Shown in pieces: positions 1 to 9,082 of a stretch of 64,000 nucleotides of DNA; the stretch's first letter is position 1; every line of letters starts with the position of its first letter. Location: NCBI RefSeq assembly GCF_003386095.1, contig NZ_QREG01000003.1, forward strand, positions 124,001 through 188,000, given 5' to 3'. The translations under genes and the position numbers were made by a program. The DNA is from Marinoscillum furvescens DSM 4134. GTDB taxonomy: Bacteria > Bacteroidota > Bacteroidia > Cytophagales > Cyclobacteriaceae. The notes under the pieces are model-generated. The model searched no databases and was not told the DNA's origin. It was given only the letters and a program-made list of their open reading frames with translations.

Positions 1-440
1 ATAAACAGTTCATTTTGTTTGTTATCACCTTTTACATCACCTGAGTTGCACACATAGATATCCAAAAAGCCATCTCCATTCACATCGGCCATAGTCACTC
101 CGGTAGACCAGGCTTTTTGACCTCCAACACCAGCTTGCTCTGTGACATCCTCAAACTTCCAATCGCCTTTATTTAAGAAAAGCTTGTTGCTTTTGAGGTT
201 GGCCGTGAGGTAGATGTCTGCTAACCCATCATTATTTACATCTCCTATAGAGACCCCACCCCCATTGTAAAAATTACGGTAGGTATAGACATTGAATTCC
301 TTGTCAAAGGAAAGTTCATTGATGAACGATACGCCAATCTCCTCTGCGGGCATAAGTCTAAATGTCGGCTTCTCCTTTTGGTCAATCTCACAAGAAAAAA
401 GCATCATCAGAATGAGTATTTTGAGGCAGTTTTTTTGCAT
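1..440 (-). CDS. FG-GAP/VCBS repeat lipoprotein, 5' part only
   Basis: This is the N-terminal 146 codons of a minus-strand gene that runs off the left edge of the window. I translated it from the ATG at 440. It starts with a basic residue, a hydrophobic stretch and the lipobox-like LFSC, so it is probably an outer-membrane or periplasmic lipoprotein. Two Ca-binding FG-GAP type loops are visible (DVNNDGLADIY and DVNGDGFLDIY). The segment after the signal is clearly paralogous to the start of the 1075-residue protein encoded at 1014-4241, sharing YTYRNFYNGGG. Its ATG is 2 bp after the stop of the small lipoprotein gene upstream, so the genes are co-transcribed. Such proteins often accompany SusCD systems; the substrate cannot be told from sequence. 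Confidence 0.85.
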   Translation of the reverse strand, partial: MQKNCLKILILMMLFSCEIDQKEKPTFRLMPAEEIGVSFINELSFDKEFNVYTYRNFYNGGGVSIGDVNNDGLADIYLTANLKSNKLFLNKGDWKFEDVTEQAGVGGQKAWSTGVTMADVNGDGFLDIYVCNSGDVKGDNKQNELF

Positions 441-442
441 CT

Positions 443-1045
443 CTACTTCAGTTTGTTTTTGTCCAATATGTCGTCATGCAGCAGGTCAGAAATTTTACCA
501 GCCACCACTCGTTCATTTTTCTTGTAAATTACCACTCGCCTATTCCCATCTACCTTAGCCCAAAGCGGTTTATCGCCTTCGTTTTTGGGCTCTACCAGTA
601 CAAACGGATTTCCTCCATACCAATTCATCAAGGTATCTTTTACGGCTACCAACAGCGAATCCGACCCAAATCGCGCACTCCAGGGTGACCAGCCCTCATA
701 ATCAAAAGCCACTCTCATTTCTTTAATTTTATCATTCCCATCAAAGTGAGGGTAGAATAAGAATCGGATAGGAAACTGAGTACTGTCTGCGGCTGATATC
801 CTGTACTGAACATTCTTATTCTCCGGTCCTTGCATCACTAATCCCTGTTTGTTTAGCTTCCAGCCTTTATCGAAAAAAGTCTTCCTTGTCTCGCCAAAGC
901 GAAATCCCAAAAACAATGAATCATACCTGATTCCAGAATTTAACTCTGCTCTCACTGTTTGCTCGTAGGCTGAGGTGTGGCAACTTGCCAGCACCAGCAT
1001 CCACATCAGGCAGCTACTCCAACTCAATAATCTCAAGTGCTTCAT
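443..1045 (-). CDS. small lipoprotein of unknown function between two FG-GAP proteins
   Basis: The 200-residue product has an N-terminal basic/hydrophobic signal ending in LASC, giving a probable lipidated Cys at about residue 22. The mature part is polar and mixed, with no domain I recognise. The start overlaps the end of the preceding FG-GAP gene by 32 bp. A later Met (position 14 or 16) would shorten the overlap but leave the signal without its positive n-region, so the long start is preferred. The stop is 2 bp before the next FG-GAP gene. Its position inside an FG-GAP/SusCD operon suggests a role at the cell surface in the same glycan-related process, but this is inference from context only. 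Confidence 0.75.
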   Translation of the reverse strand: MKHLRLLSWSSCLMWMLVLASCHTSAYEQTVRAELNSGIRYDSLFLGFRFGETRKTFFDKGWKLNKQGLVMQGPENKNVQYRISAADSTQFPIRFLFYPHFDGNDKIKEMRVAFDYEGWSPWSARFGSDSLLVAVKDTLMNWYGGNPFVLVEPKNEGDKPLWAKVDGNRRVVIYKKNERVVAGKISDLLHDDILDKNKLK

Positions 1046-4000
1046 TATTCTTTGCTACAATTAAGTGGGTCTTGTCTTGAATAGTAATCGGGGACATAGC
1101 TCTCACTTGTCCAAAAATATTTGTCTGGTGGATAGTTTGTGTTTGAGACTCATAGAATGTCACAGGAAGTGCATCATACCGTCCAAACTGAGGCTTTACC
1201 AGATGCTGATTCCCGCCAAAAACAAGCTGGCCATCTGCAAGGGTAGTAATCGCATATATAGGCGCTAGTTGTAAGCTGGATGGCAGTGGCTCTACAGCGA
1301 ATCGATCACCCTCATTAACGAATATCATAGATGCTAAATCCGCCGCTTCTAACACTTTGGCCGCCGCGATTGCCTCCGCCCCAAATAGGTCTTCTACAGT
1401 TAATTTCGCATAATCTCGGTAATACAATATGCGTTTTTTTAGTCCAGGAAGTTGTTGCGCCATCTCATCACGGTCTGCTACAGGATAGTAGCGGCCATCC
1501 TGAGGTATAGCCCAAATGTAATCGTCAGAGCCATTGGCATCAAAATCATGAATGTAAAGACGCGTGTGATCAGGAAAGAAGGTATTACGGCCGTGATTTC
1601 CAACCACTATGTCTTGATCACCATCGGCATCTAAATCTGCTATCTCCAAGCTGCTCCACCAGCCTGTATGTGAGGCCAGGCCGAGGCGCTCTGTGGCATT
1701 TACCAGGTGGCCTTGTTGGTTTTCAAACACCATTACCGGCCCCCAATCCGCACATAGAATCAGTTCCGGGTAACCATTTCCGCTCAAATCAGCCCATCGC
1801 GCATCGGTCAGCATGGCAAGCTCTTGAAGTGCAGAAGCCCGCTGGGAGGTGACATTCGTAAAGACGCCTGTCCCATCATTTTCCAATAAAAAACCACTTA
1901 CCTTATCCCCATATCGAAACGGGTGAAAACGCTCCCCTACAAAAAGATCCAAGTCACCATCTCCGTCATAATCAGCTACAGCTACAGCGCCGGTACTGAA
2001 AAGCTCGGAAAATGCTAGCCCAGACGAAACAGTAAAATTACCACGGCCATCATTGAGATAGAGCCGGTCATTGAGCGCAAACGAGCTCGAAGAAAATGCC
2101 TTGCCGCCAGAGGCCACATACAAGTCCAAATCACCATCTCCATCACAATCAAAGAACTCAGCGACCACATCTTCGGAAGTACGGTGGGACTCTAAAAACG
2201 AGCTATCAAGCTCAAACCCCTTGACACGCTGTACAAACAACCTGCCCACGAACCCTTTGGCACCGCCTATAAAGAAATCCTCCAGACCATCACCATTCAC
2301 ATCGCCTACAGCAAGTGCAGGACCTTCATTGTGATACATATGCGGTAAAAGCCTGTTCCTATCAAAATCAACAAAGTCATTTTCGCGATGCCCATAGTTC
2401 AGCTTCTTTCGTTTTACAGATTTAGAAGAGGCTGATTTTCTTAATACTTGTGATGATCTCGGTTTAAATAAGGTAAGGGTCTTATTGGTTGGTGCTTGCT
2501 TTTCTACAGTTCTCATCCCTCCTGGCCAATCCACCACCACAGAATCCACAGTCTGATGGTTACCTACGCCGATGTGTATCGTCGGGTCTACAGAACTCTC
2601 AAAACCTCTGGAAGGATAATTTTCAACCTTCCAACGCTGACCCGAGACATGCACCCATACCGTGGCTCCTATGCCAAACCTGTTTTGAGAATGCTCATCT
2701 TGAAGGAGTAATCGCAAACTTCGATGGTTAGAAGTATCGGTCTGATTTCGGTAAACGAATGCCGGCATGTTGACGTTATTCACTACGAGATCAAGGTCAC
2801 CATCATTATCCAAATCTCCATAAGCGGCACCATTGCTAAAACTCAAGTTACCCAGGCCAAGGGAATCTGTTGCATTGCTAAACTGAAAGTCCCCATGGTT
2901 TAAAAATGCACTATTAGCCACCGGAGCAGAAGGCATGGCGTCTATCAACTCTGTGATCACATCCCCACCAGACTTTAACTTTTCCCTGATCTTGGTTTCA
3001 TTCGCTACATAAGCCAAGTAATCACGATCAAGCAGGTCTTTTCCTATACCATTGGCAATGAAAACGTCCCGGAGCCCATCATTGTCAAAATCGAAAATAA
3101 GTGCCCCCCAGCTCCACTCTGTAGCGGCCATACCAGTTTGGCGACTCCTCTCCGAAAACCCTTCATTCCCCAGGTTTTGATGCACTGCATTTCTCGGAAA
3201 TTGATGAAAATAGCCCTTATTTACTCCAAGCATGTACTTATCCCAACTCTCGTACATGGTCTTGACCTTTTTACGCTCCAGACTAGCGGGAAGCATCTCA
3301 GTCACTATTAAATCAATATGAGAATCATTATCAAGATCAGCAGCATCAGCCCCCATAGAGCCCATGGATACACTTTGGAAATACTGCTCCAGGTTCTCAG
3401 AAAATGACTTGCCCGCCTGATTGATGTAAAGGTAGTCCCGCTCAAAAAAATCATTCGATATAAAAATATCAGGGTACCCATCATCGGTAAAATCACTCAC
3501 GGTGATTCCCAAACCAAACCCAATGCTGCTCGTGTAGATACCCATTTGTTGCGTGACATCTGTAAAGCGTCCATCATCATTTCGAAATAGTTTATTCCCA
3601 GAATTAGAGGGGTCAGGAACCTCTCGTTGACCTTCCACCAGATCATAACCGACCCCCACAGGCCTAATCGAGTTGGTAAGTAGATAGCAATCAAGGTCTC
3701 CGTCCAAATCATAATCAAAAAAGGCCGCTTGGGTGGAAAGTCCGGTCACATCTAACACATATTCCTTGGCACTTTCACGAAAGGTCAAATCACCTTGGTT
3801 GATAAAAAGTTCATTATGTCGATTTCCTCCTTCCGGCTTGCCTGATTTACACACATATAGATCCAGCCAGCCATCGCCATTGATGTCTACAAATGTGGCT
3901 CCTGAAGACCACACACCGGAACAGGCCACACCAGCTTCTCTAGTGATGTCCTGAAATTGCCAGTTTCCACGATTTAGAAATAGTTTATTGTCCACCATGT

Positions 4001-4241
4001 TGCCGGTGAAGTAGATATCCAGTAAACCATCATTGTTTACATCACCCAAAGCTACACCACCACCATTGTAAAAATTTCGATAGGTGTATGGGTTGAATTC
4101 TTCGGTATAAGAAAGTGTGTTTTCAAAGTGAATACCTGAGGCTAAGGAAACCTCTTGAAAGAGTGTGTCCATCTCGTTCTGCTGGCACGCAACAATCCCA
4201 AAAAGTATGAATCCTAAAAAAAGCTTATTCACAGCTGTCAT
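1014..4241 (-). CDS. FG-GAP/VCBS repeat lipoprotein with ASPIC/UnbV domain (CRTAC1-like)
   Basis: A 1075-residue protein with a lipoprotein signal (FGIVACQQ, Cys about residue 19). It has many FG-GAP/VCBS repeats, each with a D-x-[DN]-x-D-G-x-x-D loop, in two blocks: about residues 55-500 and 600-860. Between them, at about residues 518-575, is an ASPIC/UnbV segment (RFGIGATV ... VDWPGG). FG-GAP repeats form Ca-binding beta-propellers. The protein is probably a surface lipoprotein binding carbohydrate or protein partners. It follows susD in the same direction, separated by a hairpin just before its ATG. The C-terminal 200 residues contain no repeat I can assign. Paralogue of the truncated gene at the window start. 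Confidence 0.9.
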   Translation of the reverse strand: MTAVNKLFLGFILFGIVACQQNEMDTLFQEVSLASGIHFENTLSYTEEFNPYTYRNFYNGGGVALGDVNNDGLLDIYFTGNMVDNKLFLNRGNWQFQDITREAGVACSGVWSSGATFVDINGDGWLDLYVCKSGKPEGGNRHNELFINQGDLTFRESAKEYVLDVTGLSTQAAFFDYDLDGDLDCYLLTNSIRPVGVGYDLVEGQREVPDPSNSGNKLFRNDDGRFTDVTQQMGIYTSSIGFGLGITVSDFTDDGYPDIFISNDFFERDYLYINQAGKSFSENLEQYFQSVSMGSMGADAADLDNDSHIDLIVTEMLPASLERKKVKTMYESWDKYMLGVNKGYFHQFPRNAVHQNLGNEGFSERSRQTGMAATEWSWGALIFDFDNDGLRDVFIANGIGKDLLDRDYLAYVANETKIREKLKSGGDVITELIDAMPSAPVANSAFLNHGDFQFSNATDSLGLGNLSFSNGAAYGDLDNDGDLDLVVNNVNMPAFVYRNQTDTSNHRSLRLLLQDEHSQNRFGIGATVWVHVSGQRWKVENYPSRGFESSVDPTIHIGVGNHQTVDSVVVDWPGGMRTVEKQAPTNKTLTLFKPRSSQVLRKSASSKSVKRKKLNYGHRENDFVDFDRNRLLPHMYHNEGPALAVGDVNGDGLEDFFIGGAKGFVGRLFVQRVKGFELDSSFLESHRTSEDVVAEFFDCDGDGDLDLYVASGGKAFSSSSFALNDRLYLNDGRGNFTVSSGLAFSELFSTGAVAVADYDGDGDLDLFVGERFHPFRYGDKVSGFLLENDGTGVFTNVTSQRASALQELAMLTDARWADLSGNGYPELILCADWGPVMVFENQQGHLVNATERLGLASHTGWWSSLEIADLDADGDQDIVVGNHGRNTFFPDHTRLYIHDFDANGSDDYIWAIPQDGRYYPVADRDEMAQQLPGLKKRILYYRDYAKLTVEDLFGAEAIAAAKVLEAADLASMIFVNEGDRFAVEPLPSSLQLAPIYAITTLADGQLVFGGNQHLVKPQFGRYDALPVTFYESQTQTIHQTNIFGQVRAMSPITIQDKTHLIVAKNNEALEIIELE

Positions 4242-4245
4242 ATAA

Positions 4246-4281
4246 AAATGGGGTTGTCATACGAAGATAACAACCCCATTT
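4246..4281 (-). terminator. intercistronic hairpin between susD and the FG-GAP gene
   Basis: Perfect 12-bp arms AAATGGGGTTGT (4246-4257) and ACAACCCCATTT (4270-4281) with a 12-nt loop. On the minus strand the stem is followed by a short T-run and, within 4 nt, by the ATG of the FG-GAP gene. It may act as a partial terminator or as a 3' stabiliser of the susCD message that lowers expression of the downstream lipoproteins. Which of these holds is inference. Confidence 0.65.
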
Positions 4282-4301
4282 GTCAATAATCAATTAAATG
4301 A

Positions 4302-5837
4302 TCAATCGTATCCAGGGTTTTGTGTGAGTTTGAAGGTCTCAGCTTGAGATGCTTGAATCTGATCATTTGGAATCGGGAATAAATTCAGATTAGGATCTGA
4401 ATGAGCTGCCTTTTCCCACCAGGCATTACCCCAAGCACCGAATCTAATAAGATCTGTGCGTCGGCTTGATTCCTGAAACATCTCTCTACCGCGTTCTGCC
4501 AGGAATTCCTCTTCGGTCATTGTAGTATATTCCGATACTGAAGCCCTTTCCCGAAGCATATTTACTAACATTAAGGCTGTAGGGTCCGACCAGTTGCTAT
4601 TTAATCTAGCAGAGGCCTCAGCTTTGGTCAATAATACTTCCGCGTATCTGAAAAGTGGGAAGTCGTTATCCATATCTGGAAGCTGCTTTTCTTTGAAAGA
4701 AAATTTACCCAATCGCGCTCCTGCTTGACGACTGCCATTAGGAGCTAACATGTTTATCTCAGGAGTGTAATTAACTGGAGCTCCATCAGGATCTGCCTTA
4801 TCAAAAGCTACATCTAAAATTGGGTTACCAAAGATATCATATTGGGGTCCAACGATAAAGTTGTTCTCTTTTCTAACATCACCATCTTCATAGGAATTAT
4901 AAAATTCCTCAAGTGTAGAGTAACCATTCCAAGGTTGCTGCTGCAGTTGGTATGTCAATTGACTCGGGTAGTGTAGAGTCATCTGAGCGAGATTCATTCC
5001 CGTACCTACTGACTCGTCGAAAGGTGCTACCCAAATATGTTCAATGTTATCTTCATTTGTTGGAGAAAATACATCCGCATAACTTGAAGACAAATCATAT
5101 ACACCCGAGTTAATCACAGCATCAGCAGCATCAATAGCATCCTGATATCGAGCTGTCCCGGTATAAACCTCAGCATTAAGATAAATTCTTGCTAACAATG
5201 CCTGAGCACCCCAAGCATTTGCCCTTGCATAAGTCCTCCCAGTTGACAAATCAGGTAGTACGGCAAGTAATTCTGACTCAATGAATGCGAACACTTCTGC
5301 TCTTGAAGATTGCTCTACGTCTTTTCCGGGTTCAGTTACTATTTTTACATTACCGAATAAATCCATCAATCTCCAATAAAAATATGCCCTCAACGTACGC
5401 AATTGAGCAACTTGCTCAGCATTAAATTTAGTCTCTTGCAAGAGTAAATTACATTGCGCGATTCCAGCATATGATTGGTTCCAGGCACCTAACAACCCAG
5501 GGTTAGTAGACTGCCACTGGTGACGATGCATGTTAAGCCAAATACCTCCATCAAACCAGTCACCACCTTTTTGGGTAATCACGGCCTCATCTGTAGATAC
5601 CTCAGTGACAGAAAAATAGCCTCCATGGTTTGCGGTTCCATTCAGTACTTCAGCATAAGCCGCTGACAATCCATCATCAGTTCCACCTCCACTTTGACCT
5701 AAGCCGGGGTTGGCAGGATCAAAGTCTTCAGAAAAATCTCCTCTTAGCTCCTCATCCAGGTCTGTACAAGCCGAAGCAGCCAGCACCAAAGAAGCCATAA
5801 TTGATATTTTTATATAATTTCTCATTTTGTGTCCCAT
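4302..5837 (-). CDS. SusD/RagB-like glycan-binding outer-membrane lipoprotein
   Basis: A 511-residue SusD-family protein. It has a lipoprotein signal (LAASAC, Cys near residue 24), then the usual helical TPR-like fold with typical motifs: an N-terminal LxxY/ Q-C-N-L-L region near residues 130-140, and the C-terminal SRRTDLIRFG stretch followed by FPIPNDQI. The length is normal for the family. It caps the SusC barrel and captures an oligosaccharide or other polymer fragment at the cell surface. It lies 7 bp after susC in the same operon. A second in-frame ATG at 5825 gives an equally good signal peptide (MRNYIK...), so the start is uncertain by four codons. Substrate is not deducible; the pentose genes nearby suggest a xylose-containing glycan. 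Confidence 0.93.
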   Translation of the reverse strand: MGHKMRNYIKISIMASLVLAASACTDLDEELRGDFSEDFDPANPGLGQSGGGTDDGLSAAYAEVLNGTANHGGYFSVTEVSTDEAVITQKGGDWFDGGIWLNMHRHQWQSTNPGLLGAWNQSYAGIAQCNLLLQETKFNAEQVAQLRTLRAYFYWRLMDLFGNVKIVTEPGKDVEQSSRAEVFAFIESELLAVLPDLSTGRTYARANAWGAQALLARIYLNAEVYTGTARYQDAIDAADAVINSGVYDLSSSYADVFSPTNEDNIEHIWVAPFDESVGTGMNLAQMTLHYPSQLTYQLQQQPWNGYSTLEEFYNSYEDGDVRKENNFIVGPQYDIFGNPILDVAFDKADPDGAPVNYTPEINMLAPNGSRQAGARLGKFSFKEKQLPDMDNDFPLFRYAEVLLTKAEASARLNSNWSDPTALMLVNMLRERASVSEYTTMTEEEFLAERGREMFQESSRRTDLIRFGAWGNAWWEKAAHSDPNLNLFPIPNDQIQASQAETFKLTQNPGYD

Positions 5838-5844
5838 TTACTAA

Positions 5845-8772
5845 TTAAAATCCAACATTTAGACCCAATGTGAATGTACGGGCAGTGAAATAATTGTATC
5901 GACGATCAATACCAGGTGACAACACATCAGGTTGCCCCTCAAGTCGTCCTCCATTATCTACAGTCCCGCGATCCTGCAATACTGGATCAGGATCAATCCC
6001 AGAATAATCAGTAATCGTGAAAGCATTTTGTACGCTAAAATATGCTCGTACGGATTTAAAAGATGAACTAGAGCTCATGTCAAAATTATAACCCAGAGTG
6101 ATATTATCAAGTCTGAAAAAATCAGCTTTTTCTACATACAATGAGCTAAACTGAGCATTCGTAATTTCTGGTATTTGTTTGTCCGACTTAATTCTATTGT
6201 AAGAATTAATTGCTCCCGGATCGATAGGCTCGTAAAAAGCACGGAAAGTATTTACAAGGCTATGCCCAAATGCGCCTCTAAAGAATGCATTCAAATCCCA
6301 GTTTCCGTAGGTAATCTGATTGGTCCAACCGATTTCCAAATCAGGAATACCTTTTCCTATCTGTTCGAAATCACCGTCATCTTCTAAAGCATTTCCTTGT
6401 GCTGTATTCAAATTACCATCACCGTTCACATCTTTCAAAACTTGTGACCCATCCTCTACATCACCTGTGAACACTGGACCCCAAATTTGACCTATTTCTT
6501 CTCCAACAGCCACTCTAACCATAGAAGTTGAGTTTTGTCCGGGAGCTCCCAGGTTCGCTCGCATTTGCTCATCAATAATAAACTCTTCAAGTACAGTTTT
6601 ATAAGATGATGCAACTATTCCAGGAGTCCAAGAAAATTTACTACCGTTGGCTACTTGATAATTAAGTGCAACTTCGATTCCTTTAGTATTCAGCTTACCA
6701 GCATTTTCAAATCTTCTGTCAGTTTCGTAAATCGCTGCGTCCACTGTTCTTTCTAGAATGAAATCCGAAATGTCTCTGTTGTAAACATCGATTGTACCAC
6801 TCAATTTACCTCCAGCGGCAGCAAAATCGATACCTACGTTAATTTCTGCTTTTTCTTCCCATTTCAAATCTGGGTTGGCAGCTCGGGTAAGCCTAGCTCT
6901 ACCACCCTCCTGAAAATCATACTCAACAAGGTCTTGAGCAAGTCCAGATTCGTTTGGCAATGAACCAGTCACACCATATCCCGCACGGAATTTGAAAACG
7001 TTGAATGTGCCTAGGTCCAAATATCTCGTCAAGTCGACACCTGCACCGACTGCAGGAAAAATTCCCCATTGATTGTCTTTTCCTAACTTGGTAGAACCCT
7101 CGCGACGAATCGATGCGTTTAAGAAAATACCATTGTCAATGGTCATATTCAACCTTCCGAAAAACGCGATTATTCTAGATTCAGGAGTAGCGCTGCTAGC
7201 CACATCTATAAGTTGTTTGCCTGTCACACGATCACCGGAAGTTTCCAGAGCATAATAGCCCAAAGCATCTGAAGGGAAATCTCCTAATTCAATGTAAAAA
7301 TCCTCCCTTTCTTCTTCCTGAAATGAGTACCCAGCAGAGACACTTAAATCCACATTGCTGAACCCCGTTGCATAGGTCGCATAAGTTTCGAACAGAGTGA
7401 ACCTTGAGTCTTCAACACTTCTTCTCGCCAAGCCGCCTCTATTGAAACCTCTGAATAACGATGTTCTTGGATAATACTCTCCTCTGATATCATCACCATA
7501 TTGCTGTCCATAATTAGCATTCACGGTAAGTTGGTCTGTTAAACTATACTCCAGATTAGCATTGAAGTTCATTTCTTTGCGCTTACCATCATTGATGTTC
7601 TGCTCTAGAATCGCCACTGGGTTGAAATTGTCAAACAAGATCGCCTGGAAGAAATTTCCCTGATCATTTCTGATAGGAGCTGTGGGGTTAAACAGTACCG
7701 CATATCTTAAAGCTTCATTGAAAGAATAGTTACTCTCTCTGTTTGTGAGTGACATATTCACACCGATTTTCAATCGGTCATTAAGTGCGTAGTGGTTTAA
7801 ACTAGCACGTGTGTTGATTTGATCGAATCCTGACTTTTCTAAAATACCGTTTATATTACGGTAGTTCGCTGATACTCTGAAGGTTGTCTTGTCACTACCT
7901 CCAGAAACCGATAGATTGTGTACGTTAGACCAACCTGTGCGTGTTACTTCATCTTGCCAATCGGTGCGAGAACCTAGGTCATTACCTCCTGCCTCGATGT
8001 ATTCGCTTGGTGTCATGATAGGCTGCTCATTAGCCACTGTAGCTGCAGAAACGAAAGTATTATAACTTGCACTAACACCTCCACCCCTTTTTCCAGATTT
8101 GGTAGTTACAAGGATTACCCCTGAAGAGCCCCGGCTACCATAAATCGCAGCAGCAGAACCATCTTTGAGAACGTTTATGGTCTCAATATCATTAGGGTCT
8201 ACGTTATTAAGTGATGCTCCGATTACTCCATCGATTACAACAAGTGGTTCTGTATTTGCCCCAACAGTGGAAATACCTCTAAGACGTATAGTTGATGTCT
8301 CATTAGGATCTCCTCCTTTGTTATAAACACTAAGTCCTGGCACCTTTCCCTGAAGTAGTTGGGAAGGATCGTTAATGTTCCCTTTATTGAAAGACTCTTC
8401 ATCCAAACTTACTACGGACGAAGTGATTTCTTTCTTTTGCTGGGAACCGTAACCCACAACCACCACCTCAGACAACTCGGAAATGTCCAAAGCCAGCGAT
8501 GCATCTACAACCGCTCTACTGCCTACCGCTACTTCAAGCGGAGCGTAACCAACAAACGTGAAAACCAGTGTGGTATTTTCGCCTACGCTGAGCTGATAAT
8601 TTCCATCAAAGTCGGTGATAGTTCCCGTAGTAGTGCCCTTCACTACTACGTTTGCGCCCGGTACGGGCTCGCCCGTATCGGCATCTGTTACGGTACCGGA
8701 GACCGTACGCTCCTGAGCCCACAATGAGGCCGAGAGGATTAAGGATAATCCTAAGAGTAAATACTTCTTCAT
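5845..8772 (-). CDS. SusC/RagA-family TonB-dependent outer-membrane transporter
   Basis: About 975 residues from the chosen ATG at 8772. That start gives a clean signal peptide (MKKYLLLGLSLILSASLWAQ); an in-frame extension to 8859 would add 29 residues with no signal character. Domains in order: carboxypeptidase-regulatory-like domain (about 22-105, with the DxxTGEPVPGANV pattern), the SusC-specific EVVVVGYG segment, the TonB plug, then a 22-strand type beta-barrel ending in aromatic-rich GLNVGF. It imports large ligands across the outer membrane using TonB energy together with SusD. Two LacI-like palindromes (8791-8800 and 8919-8936) and a plausible Bacteroidota promoter lie upstream, so control by the adjacent divergent LacI regulator is likely. 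Confidence 0.95.
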   Translation of the reverse strand: MKKYLLLGLSLILSASLWAQERTVSGTVTDADTGEPVPGANVVVKGTTTGTITDFDGNYQLSVGENTTLVFTFVGYAPLEVAVGSRAVVDASLALDISELSEVVVVGYGSQQKKEITSSVVSLDEESFNKGNINDPSQLLQGKVPGLSVYNKGGDPNETSTIRLRGISTVGANTEPLVVIDGVIGASLNNVDPNDIETINVLKDGSAAAIYGSRGSSGVILVTTKSGKRGGGVSASYNTFVSAATVANEQPIMTPSEYIEAGGNDLGSRTDWQDEVTRTGWSNVHNLSVSGGSDKTTFRVSANYRNINGILEKSGFDQINTRASLNHYALNDRLKIGVNMSLTNRESNYSFNEALRYAVLFNPTAPIRNDQGNFFQAILFDNFNPVAILEQNINDGKRKEMNFNANLEYSLTDQLTVNANYGQQYGDDIRGEYYPRTSLFRGFNRGGLARRSVEDSRFTLFETYATYATGFSNVDLSVSAGYSFQEEEREDFYIELGDFPSDALGYYALETSGDRVTGKQLIDVASSATPESRIIAFFGRLNMTIDNGIFLNASIRREGSTKLGKDNQWGIFPAVGAGVDLTRYLDLGTFNVFKFRAGYGVTGSLPNESGLAQDLVEYDFQEGGRARLTRAANPDLKWEEKAEINVGIDFAAAGGKLSGTIDVYNRDISDFILERTVDAAIYETDRRFENAGKLNTKGIEVALNYQVANGSKFSWTPGIVASSYKTVLEEFIIDEQMRANLGAPGQNSTSMVRVAVGEEIGQIWGPVFTGDVEDGSQVLKDVNGDGNLNTAQGNALEDDGDFEQIGKGIPDLEIGWTNQITYGNWDLNAFFRGAFGHSLVNTFRAFYEPIDPGAINSYNRIKSDKQIPEITNAQFSSLYVEKADFFRLDNITLGYNFDMSSSSSFKSVRAYFSVQNAFTITDYSGIDPDPVLQDRGTVDNGGRLEGQPDVLSPGIDRRYNYFTARTFTLGLNVGF

Positions 8773-8790
8773 ACTATTACAATTTGTTCC

Positions 8791-8800
8791 TAAACGTTTA
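8791..8800. promoter_or_regulatory. LacI-type operator candidate in the susC leader
   Basis: The perfect 10-bp palindrome TAAACGTTTA lies 18 bp upstream of the susC ATG. Its AAACGTTT core is the same as in the palindrome at 8919-8936 and fits the central CG consensus of many LacI-family sites. It would lie downstream of the predicted transcription start and could act as a roadblock or as one end of a repression loop. Confidence 0.5.
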
Positions 8801-8856
8801 CAGGAAAACCAAAGAATCTCAAACAAGTTTGAGCATTTCCCAAATTCTCCTTTCTT

Positions 8857-8888
8857 CAAATTAATAGAATAAGAAACAATTATTGCAA
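8857..8888 (-). promoter_or_regulatory. predicted susC promoter (Bacteroidota type)
   Basis: On the minus strand TTAATTTG (8864-8857) matches seven of eight positions of the Bacteroidota -7 box TAnnTTTG, and a TTG (8888-8886) lies 21 bp upstream as a -33 element. This would start transcription near 8850, about 80 bp before the susC ATG. Assigned by eye only. Confidence 0.35.
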
Positions 8889-8918
8889 TAAAAAGAGATT
8901 GATTTTATTAATCCACTA

Positions 8919-8936
8919 ATTACAAACGTTTGCAAT
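8919..8936. promoter_or_regulatory. LacI-type operator between susC and the lacI-family gene
   Basis: ATTACAAACGTTTGCAAT is an 18-bp near-perfect palindrome: 16 of 18 bases are symmetric, with a single mismatched pair. Its central CG and AAACGTTTG core are typical of LacI-family operators. It lies upstream of the predicted susC promoter and about 150 bp upstream of the divergent regulator gene, so it could serve both susC control and autoregulation. Confidence 0.6.
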
Positions 8937-9082
8937 GAAGGTATTTTTTTCGGATAAACAATTCAATCTTGAATAAATCACATAGGAAAGCAAAAATGAA
9001 AAGTAACGCAAGCACCCTGCATCGGTCCATTGCCAGGTTGTGAAACCTTCCAAAATGAATAGACTTTTTTATCTTGCTCATA

